Positions 24,662 to 38,000 are shown, counted from the stretch's first letter. The stretch: DNA of 64,000 bases from Chinchilla lanigera (GCF_000276665.1 NW_004955433.1:14431558-14495557); one strand, 5' to 3'. Numbers and translations are program-made. Notes: a model not told the origin generated them from the sequence alone.

Positions 24662-24868
24662 AGGTATTTTGTTTTGTGTTTGTTTTTGCCTCCCTCCCTC
24701 TGTTTCCTTTGTTTCTTTCTTCCCTCATTCTTTATACCTCCTTCCTTCCCCCTTTCATTCTTTTTGTTTGTTTTTGGTTTGTCTTTTCTTTTTTTGTTTT
24801 GTTTTGGTTTCCTTCTGTTCTTTGCGCCTCTCTCTCTCTGCCACACTCCCCCCTTGCCTCTGCCTTGT
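24662..24868 (+). repeat. Pyrimidine-rich tract
   Basis: About 200 bp almost without A and with few G on the + strand; open frames on both strands here are low-complexity artefacts. Confidence 0.85.
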
Positions 24869-25265
24869 AGACTGGCTTTCGTCAGAAGCTGCCATTGCTA
24901 ATGGGAGTGTACCAGACTTTCAAAGGTCCTGGGGCAGAAGAAAGATAAAAGACCATTGTTGGGTAGGATTTATTCCTTTTTACTGATCAAGTACTAGCTA
25001 TGAAACACTGGCTGTTAGAATGACTCCTATATTCTGGCAGTATATACCCAGGAAGGCTGTCTTGCTCTGTGGAATGAACACACCTAGGTGTAAGGTTGAG
25101 CTGGGCCCAGAGGTAGCCTGCCTCACTCTCTTCTGTGTTTCACCACCAATGTGTGTACACTCATTACTTGTTTCTCCAGCTAGCTAATTTACTCATGTTT
25201 TGGTCTTTTATGAATGCCCTGAAATGCATTTCTGTATTTTTGGCCCTTGCTTAAACCCTCTGATA

Positions 25266-25352
25266 GGGGCTGGGGATTTAGCTCAGCAGCACAGCACCTG
25301 CCTGGCAAGTGCGAGGTCATGAGTTCAATTCCTGGTACTGGGGGAAAAAGAA
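25266..25352 (+). mobile_element. ID SINE
   Basis: Complete core (ggggctggggatttagctca, gaggtcatgagttcaattcc, tggtactggggg) flanked by the direct repeat aaaccctctgata. Confidence 0.93.
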
Positions 25353-26939
25353 ACCCTCTGATAATTTTCTAGTTTTGATTTTTGGTGTCTGATTTGGCTT
25401 GGTACTGAAGGTTTGTAAGAGTATTCTGTTATGTAGTAAACTGAGGTTTTAGATGATCATTTTTTTTTAGTAAATCCTGAATTGAAGGGAGAACCGGGAG
25501 GCAAATATTCCAAGGAAAAATAGGCTTTGGTTGTGTTTCTCATGTTTGGTAATGAAGTTATAGGTTGCCTCTGACCCATGCGTGCAGCATTTGTTAATTG
25601 CTCACCCTACCATCTCTTTTGTTTGGAGGTTTCTTAGAACATCAGAAGTATTGAAGAGCCCTTCAGGCATCTAGGTTTTTCACTGGGGGTTAGGAAAGGA
25701 CTGGAACCACAAGTTTCGTCTGTGTTTTTTGTATGAACTTTCTTCCTCAGGTTAGTTTTCATTTGCTTCTGAATTCCTCTTATGCCCCACACATCTTTGG
25801 CAACTAGAAACGGGCTTTTGGTCAGTATTCTGGAATATGTGGGCCCAGACTAGCTGCATTAGTCACCTGGGGACTTGTTAGAAGTACACATTCTCTGGCA
25901 CCAGTCTAGACCAACACTGTCCTTCGCATTTGGAGCCCAGAACGTTTTAACCAGTGTTCTAGTTGACTTGTTTGAGACCTACTGCGTTACATGAGCACAG
26001 AAATCTAGTATGGGTAAACCTTGCTTTTCTGGATGCCTCTGCTGACTTTTTGAAGTCAGTCCACCTGTGACTAACCTTGGATTTTTCTCTAAAAAAAACT
26101 AGCACCAGCCTGCAAAGCAGTTTATCTTTGAAGTGTTTGCATCCATAAAGAATTTGCAAACATCTTTGTTTTTATCTCTGTTTCATTAAGGACAAAGTCA
26201 ATAAAATGTATGTTAAAATCTTGTGATAGAATTTATCAACTATAATTTTTTTCACTGTGGAGGTAATGAATCTGATACTGAGGCTGCAGCTCAAAATACA
26301 CTGTCTGAAAAGCAATCAGACTCAGAGAAGAGTGAAAAAGAGAGGGAGACAGAGGAAAGGGATGTGGGGGATTAATAATCCCATCTTGGTTAATCATCAT
26401 TATCCTCTCTGATTGCTGTGAGCGGATGTGCTATTGCTTCTGCAAATGTTAATAATTCATGGATGGACTATGCCAAAAGGAGGCCTTAAATCTGGTCTCT
26501 CAGCAGATTAAATACACCGTCTGCCATCAGTAGGAGCCAGGAGAAATGAAAGATGGACTTGTTTTTTATTCATTACCCTGATTTCCTTTGCCTTTTTCTC
26601 CAGCTTCATTCATTCTCACTTTGGATACCTTTGTATTTGCTTCTCTCTAACCAGTTTCCCCCCTCTGCCCCCTCGTACATGAATGCTGAGGATCCTAGGT
26701 TTACTGTTAATAATGTTAGATTTTTACTTTTCCTTAGCTGCTAGTAACAACAGATGCCATGAGAGAAAGCAGAGAGGCAGAATAAAGTATTTCCTTGGAA
26801 ATGTCTAAATCAGTCTGCATATTTGAAAAATGTATTAAAATGTGCAGCCTGTGTTTTAGAAAGTGTTTGAAATAGCTTCTTTTTGCTTTGAAGAACATTC
26901 CTGCTGTATAGGCAGCTGAACATGTAAGTGGTGTTCTTA

Positions 26940-27060
26940 CTTTATAGTGGTCTGGGAGTATTTTCCCATTTTATAGCTAAAGACACTGAGGCGAAAGGCA
27001 AAGTGCAGAGTTGCCTGGAACCCATTTGTTCTAACTCCAACTTCAGTATACTTTCCACAA
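26940..27060 (+). mobile_element. MIR-like SINE
   Basis: Contains 'cccattttatagctaaagac' and 'actgaggcgaaaggcaaa', the MIR core. Confidence 0.65.
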
Positions 27061-27351
27061 GACTTAATTATCTCTTGGTTTTAGAAATGATATGTAGGTG
27101 CCGTTATGGGACACATCACCAGATTGAGTTCTAATAATATATAGGTAGCTTCAGAGAAATACTACTGATTAAATTTTAAATGATAATTTTCCCAGAAGCA
27201 CTGTAGTCTGAAGAGGCTGACAGTCTGTAGTTATGTAGATATTTCTAGAATTTCTGCCTGAGAACCTTTAACAGCCTTTTGGCTAATCACTGTGTTGAGC
27301 ACTTTTCCTGTACATAACGCCTTAGGCACACTAAGTGAACACAGTATAGTC

Positions 27352-27431
27352 CAGTGGTGGTGAACTTACGGTGCTTGTGCCACAGCAGGCTCTTTGCACC
27401 ATTGAAAGCTCCAAAAGGTTCACCATCAGTG
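27352..27431. mobile_element. 80-bp hAT-type miniature transposon (MITE)
   Basis: The left end reads CAGTGGTGGTGAAC and the reverse complement of the right end reads CACTGATGGTGAAC, so the termini are imperfect inverted repeats (12 of 14 match). The flanks are gtatagtc (27344-27351) and gtataggc (27432-27439), an 8-bp target-site duplication with one mismatch, the size hAT transposons make. Between the ends are about 50 bp without coding capacity. The termini resemble, from memory, the OposCharlie1/SPIN class of mammalian hAT elements. Confidence 0.7.
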
Positions 27432-29195
27432 GTATAGGCTCTCCCTTAAGACGTTTTCAGTGTCTTAGGTTACTGATGGGATTTCGCTACTTGAAATAAC
27501 CTTGTTGACTTAGGATGTGAGGTGGCAAAAGGCCAAAACCGGAAACAGTTTTGAAGTGTTTTAGTCTCCTCAGTAGTTTGCTGGAGGATTTAGGGTTAAG
27601 AAACATGTTAATAAAATGGTACCTTTGTTTTTAAAATCATTTCCACCACACCCCTGCAGGAAAGCTGGTGGAGAGAACAGTTGCGGGAAAAGCAGATTTT
27701 TAATCAGTCTGTTAAAAAAAAGTTTTAGAATTGCAGATTCCTGTGTTCCTATTTTAGAGATGACACAAGGGCACAACACAGGGAGGCAAACCTGACACAT
27801 TATTTATTGGGTGGTATGAGCGTATGGTGCCTGGAGAAGGCTGTGCCTCCCCTGCTGTGGTGGTTTGTCCTGCCAAAACTGTTGGGTGAGGAAAGGCGAG
27901 GGACACCCTCCCTTTCATGTGGGAGCAGCATCCCATAACTCGTCCCTGTGTTCTGTTCCAGATTCATTTTGTTGTTATTTCTCATATAATTTTTACTCTG
28001 GCTGTTTTATTTTATAGTTTTTTTCTTGCAACCTTGAATATAATTTTATTAAATCTTGGTATCAAATTTACTACTTTGAGGAATATAATATTTAATTTTC
28101 TAGTAGAGATTAATAAGAAAATAAGACATGTCTACAAGTTTTCTTCTTTAAAAATTTCAGGGACCTATATTTTGTATGTTAGTACATGTGAAATTCTGAC
28201 CCCTAAGATGAAAGAGTTATTTTTCTTTTGTTTAAATTGTTGAGGCTTGGGTAATTTTACTAGTCTTATTCTTTTATTGAGAAGTCTTTTTAAAAACCAG
28301 TATCTGGCCTTATCAGTGTTTTTCAGTTAGTAGCAGAAATGATAAATATGTACAGCAAAAATTTACTTGAAGACTAAGATTTTCTTCTCAAATTTTTCTC
28401 TCAAATAATAATAATAATATGATGCACTCTGATTCTTCTTTTTTCTTCTTTTTGCAGTGCTGGGCTTCATGCATGCTGCGGCGGGGGTGGGGGTGGGCGG
28501 CACTCTGTGTTGGCTTTGGTCCAAGCTTGATGGACCTTACATTAATAAGCAGATCCAAACTCTGAATATCTGAATTTATAAAAGAAATCTTGGGGCAATG
28601 TTTAGCTTCAGTGTTATTTCACATAACAGCTTCTCTACTAAATTTAAAATAGATTTTGTTTGAAAGAATTCTATTTACAATCAACCTGGCAAGAAATACA
28701 TCTGTGGTGTAAAGTACATTGGTAACAAGTACAGCAGTCTAGAAGCCAAGTTATTTTTCAGCCATCATTGTACCACATGTAATAACTTAATATTCCATGA
28801 AGTCGGGGCCTCCTGAGCAGGTTTGCTTGGTACAGTGTCACATAGTGCTGTGCAAAGAGCTAGCTCTAAGGAAACGAGAACCTGGGCCAGGTCACTGCAT
28901 GATCTTGGCCAGAACCTGAGTTTCTGTGAGTCTTATTTTCTGAATCTGTGCCACAGGGGAATGGATTTCCTCTGAAATTTTATGGCTATGAATTTGATGA
29001 GTCTTCATAAACTTTATTATTTCATTTATTTTGTTTTATTGCTGTAGAACTAAACATTCTCCGTTGGTTCTTTCTGCCAAAAGTCGCATTTGTTTCCTCT
29101 CTCTGAATATTGCAGTCTGCATGATACTGAGAGAGGGGGTGGAGTACAGGAAAGGCTGACTGACTGGAAAAAGAGTTCATTCTAGTTTTTTGGTT

Positions 29196-29352
29196 TTTTT
29201 TTTTTTTTTTGTCTTTTTTAGACAGGGTCTCACTATGCAGTTCAGGCTGGCCTTGAGCTCACTTTGTATCCCATGCTTGTCTCAACTCAGAACAATCCTC
29301 TAGCCTCAGCCTCCTGAGTGCTGAGATTACAGGCATCTGCCACCACGTCTGC
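29196..29352 (-). mobile_element. B1 SINE
   Basis: Antisense B1 with a long T run (its A tail), 'gacagggtctcactatgcag' and 'gccaccacgtctgctg'. Confidence 0.9.
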
Positions 29353-32300
29353 TGATTTCTGTTTTTGAAACCTGGGAGTCTGCTTAAAACTGCACCAAAT
29401 TGCCCTGGAGGAATATTTGTGGAGTGTGTGTCCCCATCCCATTTTAGGCCCATTAATAACTTCTTTTACTGGGGAAGTACTACGGGGAAACATTTTAAAG
29501 TGAAAATCTTACTTCTGAATTATTTTCACCCAGGTACATTAAGTTTCCTGCAAGCTAATAAGTGCCATTGTTGCCCGTTTTGGTTGCTAGTCATAGCAAA
29601 GGCAGAGAGAACCCTACTCTGGGGCAGCAGGAATTCATCTGCTTCTCCAAGCTGGCAGAGCTTTCTTTTCACTGTTGTCTCTTGACCTTGGGGAAACTAG
29701 CTTGAGTGTGAGCAAGAGAGAATAAACCTTAATTTGTTTTAGTGCAAAATAAAGGCATAAAGAAATTGTCTTTAGTTATTGACTGCCTATATCTAATGTT
29801 CCTCCTCACTTAAAACAACATTCAGGGGCAACCCATTTGGGACCCCTCCTGTCTCTCAGAAGCTATTCCTGTTCCCCATTCCATCTCTCCCATAAATTTT
29901 CCTACTCCTAAAAAACCCCCCAACATTCAGGGTGGGATGACAAGTCTACTGTAAAGTAGCAGATTCCTTTCTCAACTGATTCCTGTCACCTGATTTGTAA
30001 GGACAGATGGGCTGTGAATGCCACGCCACTGACCTTGGGCCAGGGCCAAGGCCTTCTTGTTTTCCCTGGTTGAAGGTGCGTGTGAGAAGGTAGCTGACTT
30101 TGGGAATCAAATGCTGTCCGTGGTGATGCCTAGTCACAAAGAAGAATTTGGTGGCTTCCATGTTGGCTAAGAACCACTTTCGCATCTATCTTGTCACCCA
30201 CATCGGGGACTGTCTCAGGAAGCTGCAGATTGGAAGGAACAAGCAAAAGTAGTATTTAGCCCTGCTTTAAGTAATTGTCTTCATATACCTGGTGGGGGGA
30301 GTCCAGGGAACACTAAAAATGATGTGGTTTTGTTGTGTGCCCATTAATGATAGATAGCACTGTGGTAGGAACTGAAGAGAATTAGAATAAATGTAAATTC
30401 TGGATACTGCCCTCTGGAAGCTCCTTGTCTTCTATCTAGAGAATAAGGCTGTACTTCTACAAGTAATAGGCAAAATGGGATAGGAGTGATGAGAGATACT
30501 AAATGCTGTGGAAGTTCAGAGGAGGTGAAGGGGTTAATGATGAGTCAGTTCTGGAGATGTTGGAAAAGACTTCCTGGAACAGTTGAGACCTGAATGGGTC
30601 TTGAAAGATGAAACTGATTTTGCTTGCAGAAGGAGATGAGAGTAATAATAACTTGATCACAGCCAGTGCACTGAGATCAGAAGTTATGTCCTAAGAAGTC
30701 AGTCTGTCAGGGAGGGAGGGCCAGATGTAGACAGGGTGACTGCCAAGCAGTGGAGTGTGGGTAGCAGGTACTGTTGGAATTTTGAAAGCGGGTAAGGGTT
30801 GAGAAAAAAGGAGGGTGTGACAGTGCTTATAGAAGTTGGCTTGGGCAGTAGAAAGCTACGGGCCGACCTCTTTTCAGAGGCAGGTGAAATAAGCCAGGAG
30901 GTGATGACAGTTAAGATCAAGGAGGTTGCCAGGAAAACAGAGGAAAAGATATGTAAGAGAACCTGGAATAAAACATCTTCTACATTTGCTATTTGATGGG
31001 CTTTAGGGTGTTCACAAATAACATGAGGTTTGGGAGCAAGGAGAAAGATTGGTACTTTTGGTCCAGGCTGAGAAACTGGGAAGATTAACTAGATTGAGAG
31101 TTGAAATTTCACTCAGCTTTTGCTGTTTTGGCACAACTTCACTGTGGAAACGGCTCCCCTAACATTTAGATTTAGGTTAAGAAGCACTGCTCAGAAAACA
31201 GCTCTAGTAGAATTTTCTAGAGCCACTGGCCTAAAGGTAAAAGTTGTGGCAGTGAAATGAATGTTTTGGAAGGAGAAATGTATGGCATGGGGCGAGGAGC
31301 CAATGTGTCAGGAAGGAAAGAAGAGCCAGAAGTGGACTGGTGATAGTGGGCTGGAAATGGTACTGGGATCCACCTATGCCTCAAAAAGCTGAGGGCGTTG
31401 AGGGTGGGGAATAATCACCCAGCCTCACTTGGCCTCTCATTCTTTACCCAAACAGTCCATACACACCGATAATATTACGCACCTCATCTTCCCAGCAGCC
31501 CAGTGAACCTGGCAGTTGAGCAGAGCCCACTGTGGATCTGTAAAATATGATTTCCGGGTAAAGTCCTGTGTACAATTGGTATACTTAGGGAGCTTCCAGT
31601 TTGTTTACCTTAATATGATTTTACCTGGCAATTATTCCATTTCTACTTAAACCAAAGACTTCCATTTTCTTTTTTTTTTCTATTCTGTTAATGTCTGCAT
31701 TTGTGTTATCCCTTATATTAATAAAAAGTTTTCTACTTTTTTCTTTTGCTTAAGTTTTTGGTGCTTAGGCCTATGTAAAATTAAAATTAAACAGTGGCCT
31801 ACCTAATAGACATTTAGAAATGGATCACTTTATGTACAGTTAGTGCCAAAAAAAGTAGAGAAACACCTCCAGTGTTTTTAGGATCTCCTCATTCAGGCAT
31901 TGGGTCCAGAGGCAAGTTAGTCCCTTCTAAGCCTTTTTAGCCAGAATATTGTGCAACCCCACACCTAGCCTCTTTCCTGGAGATTGGAGGAAGAAGGAAT
32001 CTGAACTGGGTTAAGATTTATTCAAATACAAAGAAATATCCTAATTCATTTATTGGCATTACTAAAAAGGAGAAAAAAAGCCTTAACAGATGTAGTGAGG
32101 TTTTTTTAAGTAAATAAAAGAGAATTTTCCTCTCTCCTGTAGTGAACCTTAGACATCTCCCTCGGGAGCAGATTTTACATCAGTGAAGTGGCTTGACTGT
32201 AACCACATTTGGATCTTTGGGTTCTTTTTTCTTGTCCCTTCTTTCCCCAGGCAGACTCCTATTGCTGCATATCCACACTGCTCCAGTACAGTTTTTCTTT

Positions 32301-34980
32301 CTTTTTTTTTTTTTTTTTTGATCAAAAACAAAAGAGTTTGCTTCTTACACTGATTCAGAGTGAGGTCCCCCAGGATTGTCTTTTGTTCAGTAATTGGAGC
32401 ATAAGCTGAGCCTGGTTAATTTCAAAGCTTACCCTCAACACACATTCCCTCCCTTCCTGCCTTGTGCAGTTTCTGAGCTGTTAGTGGTACCTTGTATTGG
32501 GTCTGAAACAAAAAAAGCTTGAATTGTTGAATGTTCACAACTACTGTGACATCTGGTATGGCACCAAATAGCACTGTTGGTGCAGTTAATTTTAAGTTTG
32601 GGTAAGAAACAAAACTGGAAAGCTCTTCAGCTTTACAACGTTTGTTAACACATGCACCTCCAAATTATGTGCTGGGTGCTATCACAATGAATAAAACAAA
32701 GGGAATCATGAATTGATTTTTATGTTAGTAACATAAGTTCTTTCATTGTTACTCACTACACAGACGCAGTGTGTTCCTGTGTTCATTCCTTTTGGTTTAA
32801 TTGAAGTTTTTTTTTTTGTTTGTTTTCAAAAGGCAGAAATGTGGGAAACATCTCATTTCTGGCCATTTAATTGGTAAAGGTTCTGATGTAAGAAATATAC
32901 AGTAATTATTTGAATTTTTTCTTTTAAAGCAACAAAGTCTATAACTTGTTTCTGCTTCTTAACAATGATCACAGTAGATGAAACAACCTTAGATAGCCAA
33001 ATTCGAGGTGCTAACTAGCCAAGTTATTATTTGTATTAAAATATATTGTAAATTGGACAGTGTTATGTATCTTTCTGCAATATAGCGGTTGGATTTGCAA
33101 CCAATAGGTTTAACTCCGCAGGTCTGGTTTGTGAAGCAACAGTGGTCCCTTTCTTGATTCTTCTTTTGCAATCTGCACCATAATGGTGGGCCACTACCTG
33201 CCTGACTGGCCTGGCTTTCATCGTCTGGTGCTGAGGTTTAGGGTAGTTTCACTTTTGCTTTTTTTACAAGCTTTCCTGTAATTGCATAGTTGTGTGCTAT
33301 ATTGAATCCCCTTTTGTGACCATGAAAAATATGTCAGTATTTTAATGTAATCTTTAATTTTCAGGTTATACATTAAAACACGTAGGAAAAAAAATCCCTT
33401 TCTGAGGAGCACTTTTAAAGCCATTGCGGTAGAATGAGAATATTCATTACTTATACATCATGTATTTTTTCCTAAATGTTGTACAAAGAAGTGACAGTTG
33501 AGCTGAGCATATGTTAATAAAAGGTCTGCATTTTCCTGTGTCACTGACAGTTTCATTGGCTGTATATTCCTGAAATGCAAATAACCTCTGTTCTCTTCAA
33601 AGCTGTAATTAATCTGAATAGTTATTTAAATAGTATCAAAATCTTTTAACTACTAAGAAGCCAAACATTTAAGATGGTGAATTTACTGTTCTGCTTGAAG
33701 GACAGTACAATTGACAAGGGCACAGTGATCTGAGATGCTGCTGCGTGTTGGATCTATACATTCTGTAGAATAAAATGGCAGAATCTGTCTGCTGCTGTAT
33801 AAAATCTTTTAACTACCATTTATTTTAGCATCATGGCATGTGCAAATTCCTGCTGCTCAGTTAAGGGACCAGCTTCACAACTGGTGTTACAATCTGTGGC
33901 CACAGCACTGCATCACAATGCAGCAAATGCATTTTCCACGTTAACCAAACATGACAGCTGAAGCGATTATTAACCATGCAAGATGTCGGAAGTCATCAAA
34001 AATTCACATCAGAGTAATTGCAGTGGCTTGGGTCGAGGGAAAAAGTATCATAGCATTCCTTGCCTACATGTTGTCTCTCCCCCTCTTAAATCTTAACTTG
34101 GTACAGTCCGTTAACAATAAAATACCCTTCTGTAACCTATAAACTGTTACTCCCATCAGTTTGCAGCTTTCCAACTGATAGCTGACTTCTCTGAATTTTC
34201 ATAGAGCACCTCTGAGGATGATGCTCTGCTCTGGGGGCTGCAGTGCACCCTTTTTAAGAGGACCTTGCAATCTCATTGTCTAATTGGGACTCTTTAGTGC
34301 TTCAGTCATATCTGCACTTGCAGAGGGGTCGTTCTCTTTGCTTTTCTTTTTTCCTCTCTTTTGGTATTCTTCTCCCTTCTCCTACTGCTACCCCTCAATT
34401 CCAGCAATTTGGGGTGGGAAAAACTTGAGCGCTGGTTTGACAGAGCTCTTCCCACCTAAGAAGGCATAGAAGAGCTGCAGTGACCGACAGCATCAACTGG
34501 TCTGCAACTCCTCAAATTTGAGAGCTTCAGGTAGGATTGCCTGTGTTTTGTAAAGAAATTAAGGTAAATGCACGCTGGTAAATACAGTGACAGCATGTTG
34601 CAGAACCTGGGAAAGACAAGGTCTTAGTTTGTTTAAAATTGTGAGTTACATTTGGAAGCAGTTGACTCATTTGGTAGAAAAAGTACTTGATTCTTCTGAG
34701 ACTTGTTCATATTTGTGTCTTGCCATTGTAATGTTTTTCTTTAAAAGAATCTATTGGGTGGGGCAGGGAGGTATTTGCCTGAAGATTTAAATAATTGATT
34801 ATTTCGGATTTTTACAGACTTCATCTTTAAGTAGCAGGAAGTAGATGGACTTTCTTGAGGATTTTTAAGAGACATGTGAAATGCAGAATTCTTCTGTGAT
34901 GTGAAATATGAGAATAAAATTTCTCTTTTGCTAAAACCAGTTTTTCTTTGGGGTTGTAGGTGAGTTACTGTGCGAGGCAT

Positions 34981-34989
34981 GTGTGTGTG

Positions 34990-35046
<57 letters not shown>
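34981..35046 (+). repeat. (GT)n microsatellite
   Basis: About 65 bp of alternating GT with one GAGA interruption; likely length-polymorphic. Confidence 0.97.
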
Positions 35047-35048
<2 letters not shown>

Positions 35049-38000
35049 GATATCTTACCGAGGAATCCAGTCACTTACATTTGGTGATTAGGGGAGAATT
35101 GGAAACATTTGGAATTACTCACAGGAAATGTTTTAGCGTTGGGCTTTAAATGAGAAGAATGAAATAGGAGATGTGAATTCTTAAGTATTATCAATTGTTC
35201 ACAATTTAAATTAAGATAGTTACTTTTTATTTCTTGAATTCAGCCTCAAATGTGTGTTTTTAAAATATAGTTTAGATTTTTGTAATTTGTGCAAGTGAAA
35301 TGAAAACTTCCTAAGTCATGTAAACATTATCTGGAGAGTAATGAAATTATAATGTTGCCTAAAATACTTTTAATACCTTAATGTCAGAGAAAAATGTTTT
35401 AAATTCAGCATTAAAAAGCAACTTGTTGTCTTCCTTTAAAAACAATACTACCTCAAAAAAAAAAAAAAAAAAGACAACATTCAGCTTTTTATTCTAAGGG
35501 ATTGTACTTGTATTGTGGGACCTGTAGGGTTTGGACCTCTTTCAAAAGCTCGCACTTGGAAATTGCTCACCTAGGGATTTAGTAGTTTCTTTCAGAGGTG
35601 CAGGACTTTTCTTTACTCTTAACAATAGGAAGGCTTGAGGACCTGTCAAGCTGGTGGAGAGCTGCTCAGGGAAGAGAGAAGAACTGTGAGAATTTGGCTC
35701 TCTTGGTGCTAGAAGTCTGGATTTGCCCATGACTTAAGATTTCTTTAAAACTCTGACCCAGCGCAGCACTGCAAAGAATTGATATCTGAGATGAGACAAT
35801 GAGCTGTGGTTTGCATTTTGTAAAGATGGAGGAAACCTCTAACACTGACCCAGTATGGGAGATGACTCAATTATCCGTGCCTTGGTACAGTTGCAAATTA
35901 TTTTCCTTTGTCTGAAGTGGGTGGATGCCAGCGCCTTCATCAGGGCTCCTTAATTTAATGTATGGAAAATGTCTCAGCCACCATTTTTAACAATTAGCTG
36001 TATCATGGTCGAGGTGAGCTAGATTCTGAAGGCAGCTGCTAGGCCATTTCATTTACATTAGGTTCTGTGGCACAGGAGCTGTGTTACTATAAAACTAAGA
36101 AAATGAATTTGCACACTATACAGAAGAGTTCTGTAAGAGGGTGGAGAACATTCCCAGAAAGAAAATGGAATCCTTTTGTCTACGGTAAGTATTTCTCATA
36201 TAGCGGTGAGAGACTGAAAATTTGTCTTTGGTTGAATGGACAGAATAGACTTTTAAATGAATGCTGCAAATATGAAAGGTGTTGCAAAGAGATTCTTGGA
36301 TTTTTTTTTAAGGTATATGTTAAAAATAGGTGTGATATATATTCTTGAAGTATGGGCTTCATGAGTAATTTTAACAAATGATTTAAATTAATTATTCACT
36401 AATAATTGAAGTTAATGAGAGGTATAAATATATCACTACTAGTGATGGAAATGACACTTGAGAGAAAAAAATCTGAATGTAATAATTTAAAGAGTTGAGG
36501 CTTCTTTTCACTGTCATTAAAAAAATATATATATTTTCCATTCCTGAACAGAATTGTGCAATTGTAATGTTTTGTTGTTGTTAAGAAAATTCTCCATTGT
36601 TAATGACCTGTAATTGCTGATTAAAATACATTAAAGAATACTTTGACAAAATAGGACTTTTGTCTTCAAAGATCAATAGATTGAGGCTTTTGCTCTCATT
36701 CATGAGGTAATATTTAGTGCCTTCTGCTTAATTAATAGTTGTGATTTCAAAGCTATTCATATAAAACTCTTGTTTGTAATTGTAAATCTTGATTCTTAAA
36801 ATTAATTGGATTTGACCCAGCTTACTTCATTGTTCCATTATATTGTTATTATGAGGAAACTAGTTGATTTTAACTTTAATTTGTATGTTTATCTTTTAAA
36901 GGCTGAAGAATTTTTACCTTTTAAACCCCAAAGAGTATAGTAAGTGTATTCTACAGTAATTTGTACCACGAACAATTTGCTTAAAATGCTTTAAGTAGCT
37001 GTTTCAGGAGTTGAATCTTCCCAGAACTGGTATCTGAGAATCCTTTTAACTTGCTACAGATTTATAAAGCCAACTATTCTAGGTCTTCTTGCGCTAGGCA
37101 CTGTTCATCCTGGTTACTGGATGTTGTTTCCTATAATTAATAGATTTCTTTAATTAATAGGTGTTTGAAAGTAGAGAGAGAACAATTTTCTTCATACTAG
37201 CCTTTTCTCTGACATAGGAAGGTTCAGTTTTCATAAGCCTTGGTTAGAATTTTACAGAGATTCAGTAAAACCATGGTACTAATATTAGCTTGCAGCATAA
37301 AAGCTTAGGTTTTGATGTAATTTTTTAGAGTAGAAGGGCATGTTTAATATATTATTTGTTTAGGTATATGGTAGAGTACAAAGGGATCTTTTCCCTTAAT
37401 TTTCACAAGGATTGTACCTTACATAAAAGAGTTTTAAGGTAGCAAATTAAAACTCCATTTTAACTGAGGCTTGGCTTACATACAGAATGTTTGGCTGGGT
37501 GGCATAGGAGTGTTACAAAGCCTTCCTTTGAAATTTTCAAAGCAGTACACTTAGTTGAAGAGTCTGGTCTTTTCTGTAGCTGGCTTTGTAAGATGCTGTG
37601 TGCTGAGCACCTTTTTAGCTACCCTGAAGACATAGCAGAGACCAGTTTGCTTCCTATTTTCTTTGCCTCCATCATGGTCTACTCAAGTTGGTTGCTGGAA
37701 GAGGCTGTCCTTCCTAATAATTTTTGGGAGTTCCAGATTCTCTTTACTCTGGAAACTTAGTTTTCTCATGAAATTTTAGCCTACTTAAAATTTCAAAAGA
37801 GCCAGGGGCTGGTCCTTTTTGCAACAGAAAGTACCTTCTTATCAAACCCTGGAGTGCTGTGGTAGTGCCATAGTGGAGCTATGCAAGCGTGTCAGCCAGC
37901 CCGCTGAGCAGCGTTCTGTGGCACTAAGATGGCAGTGAGAAAAGAGTAAAATGGCGTCACCAGGAGCACTGTGATAAGAAGTGGACCGCTGACTTCTTTT

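Noticed and set aside
24625..24986. Overlapping open frames of 75-105 codons on both strands
   Set aside because: Artefacts of the pyrimidine-rich tract, with F/L/S/P-rich or K/R/E-rich low-complexity translations.
30330..31080. Possible old LINE or MIR-related repeat
   Set aside because: Phrases such as 'ggaagctccttgtcttctat' and 'acctgaatgggtcttgaaag' suggest an ancient repeat, but I could not fix a family or ends.
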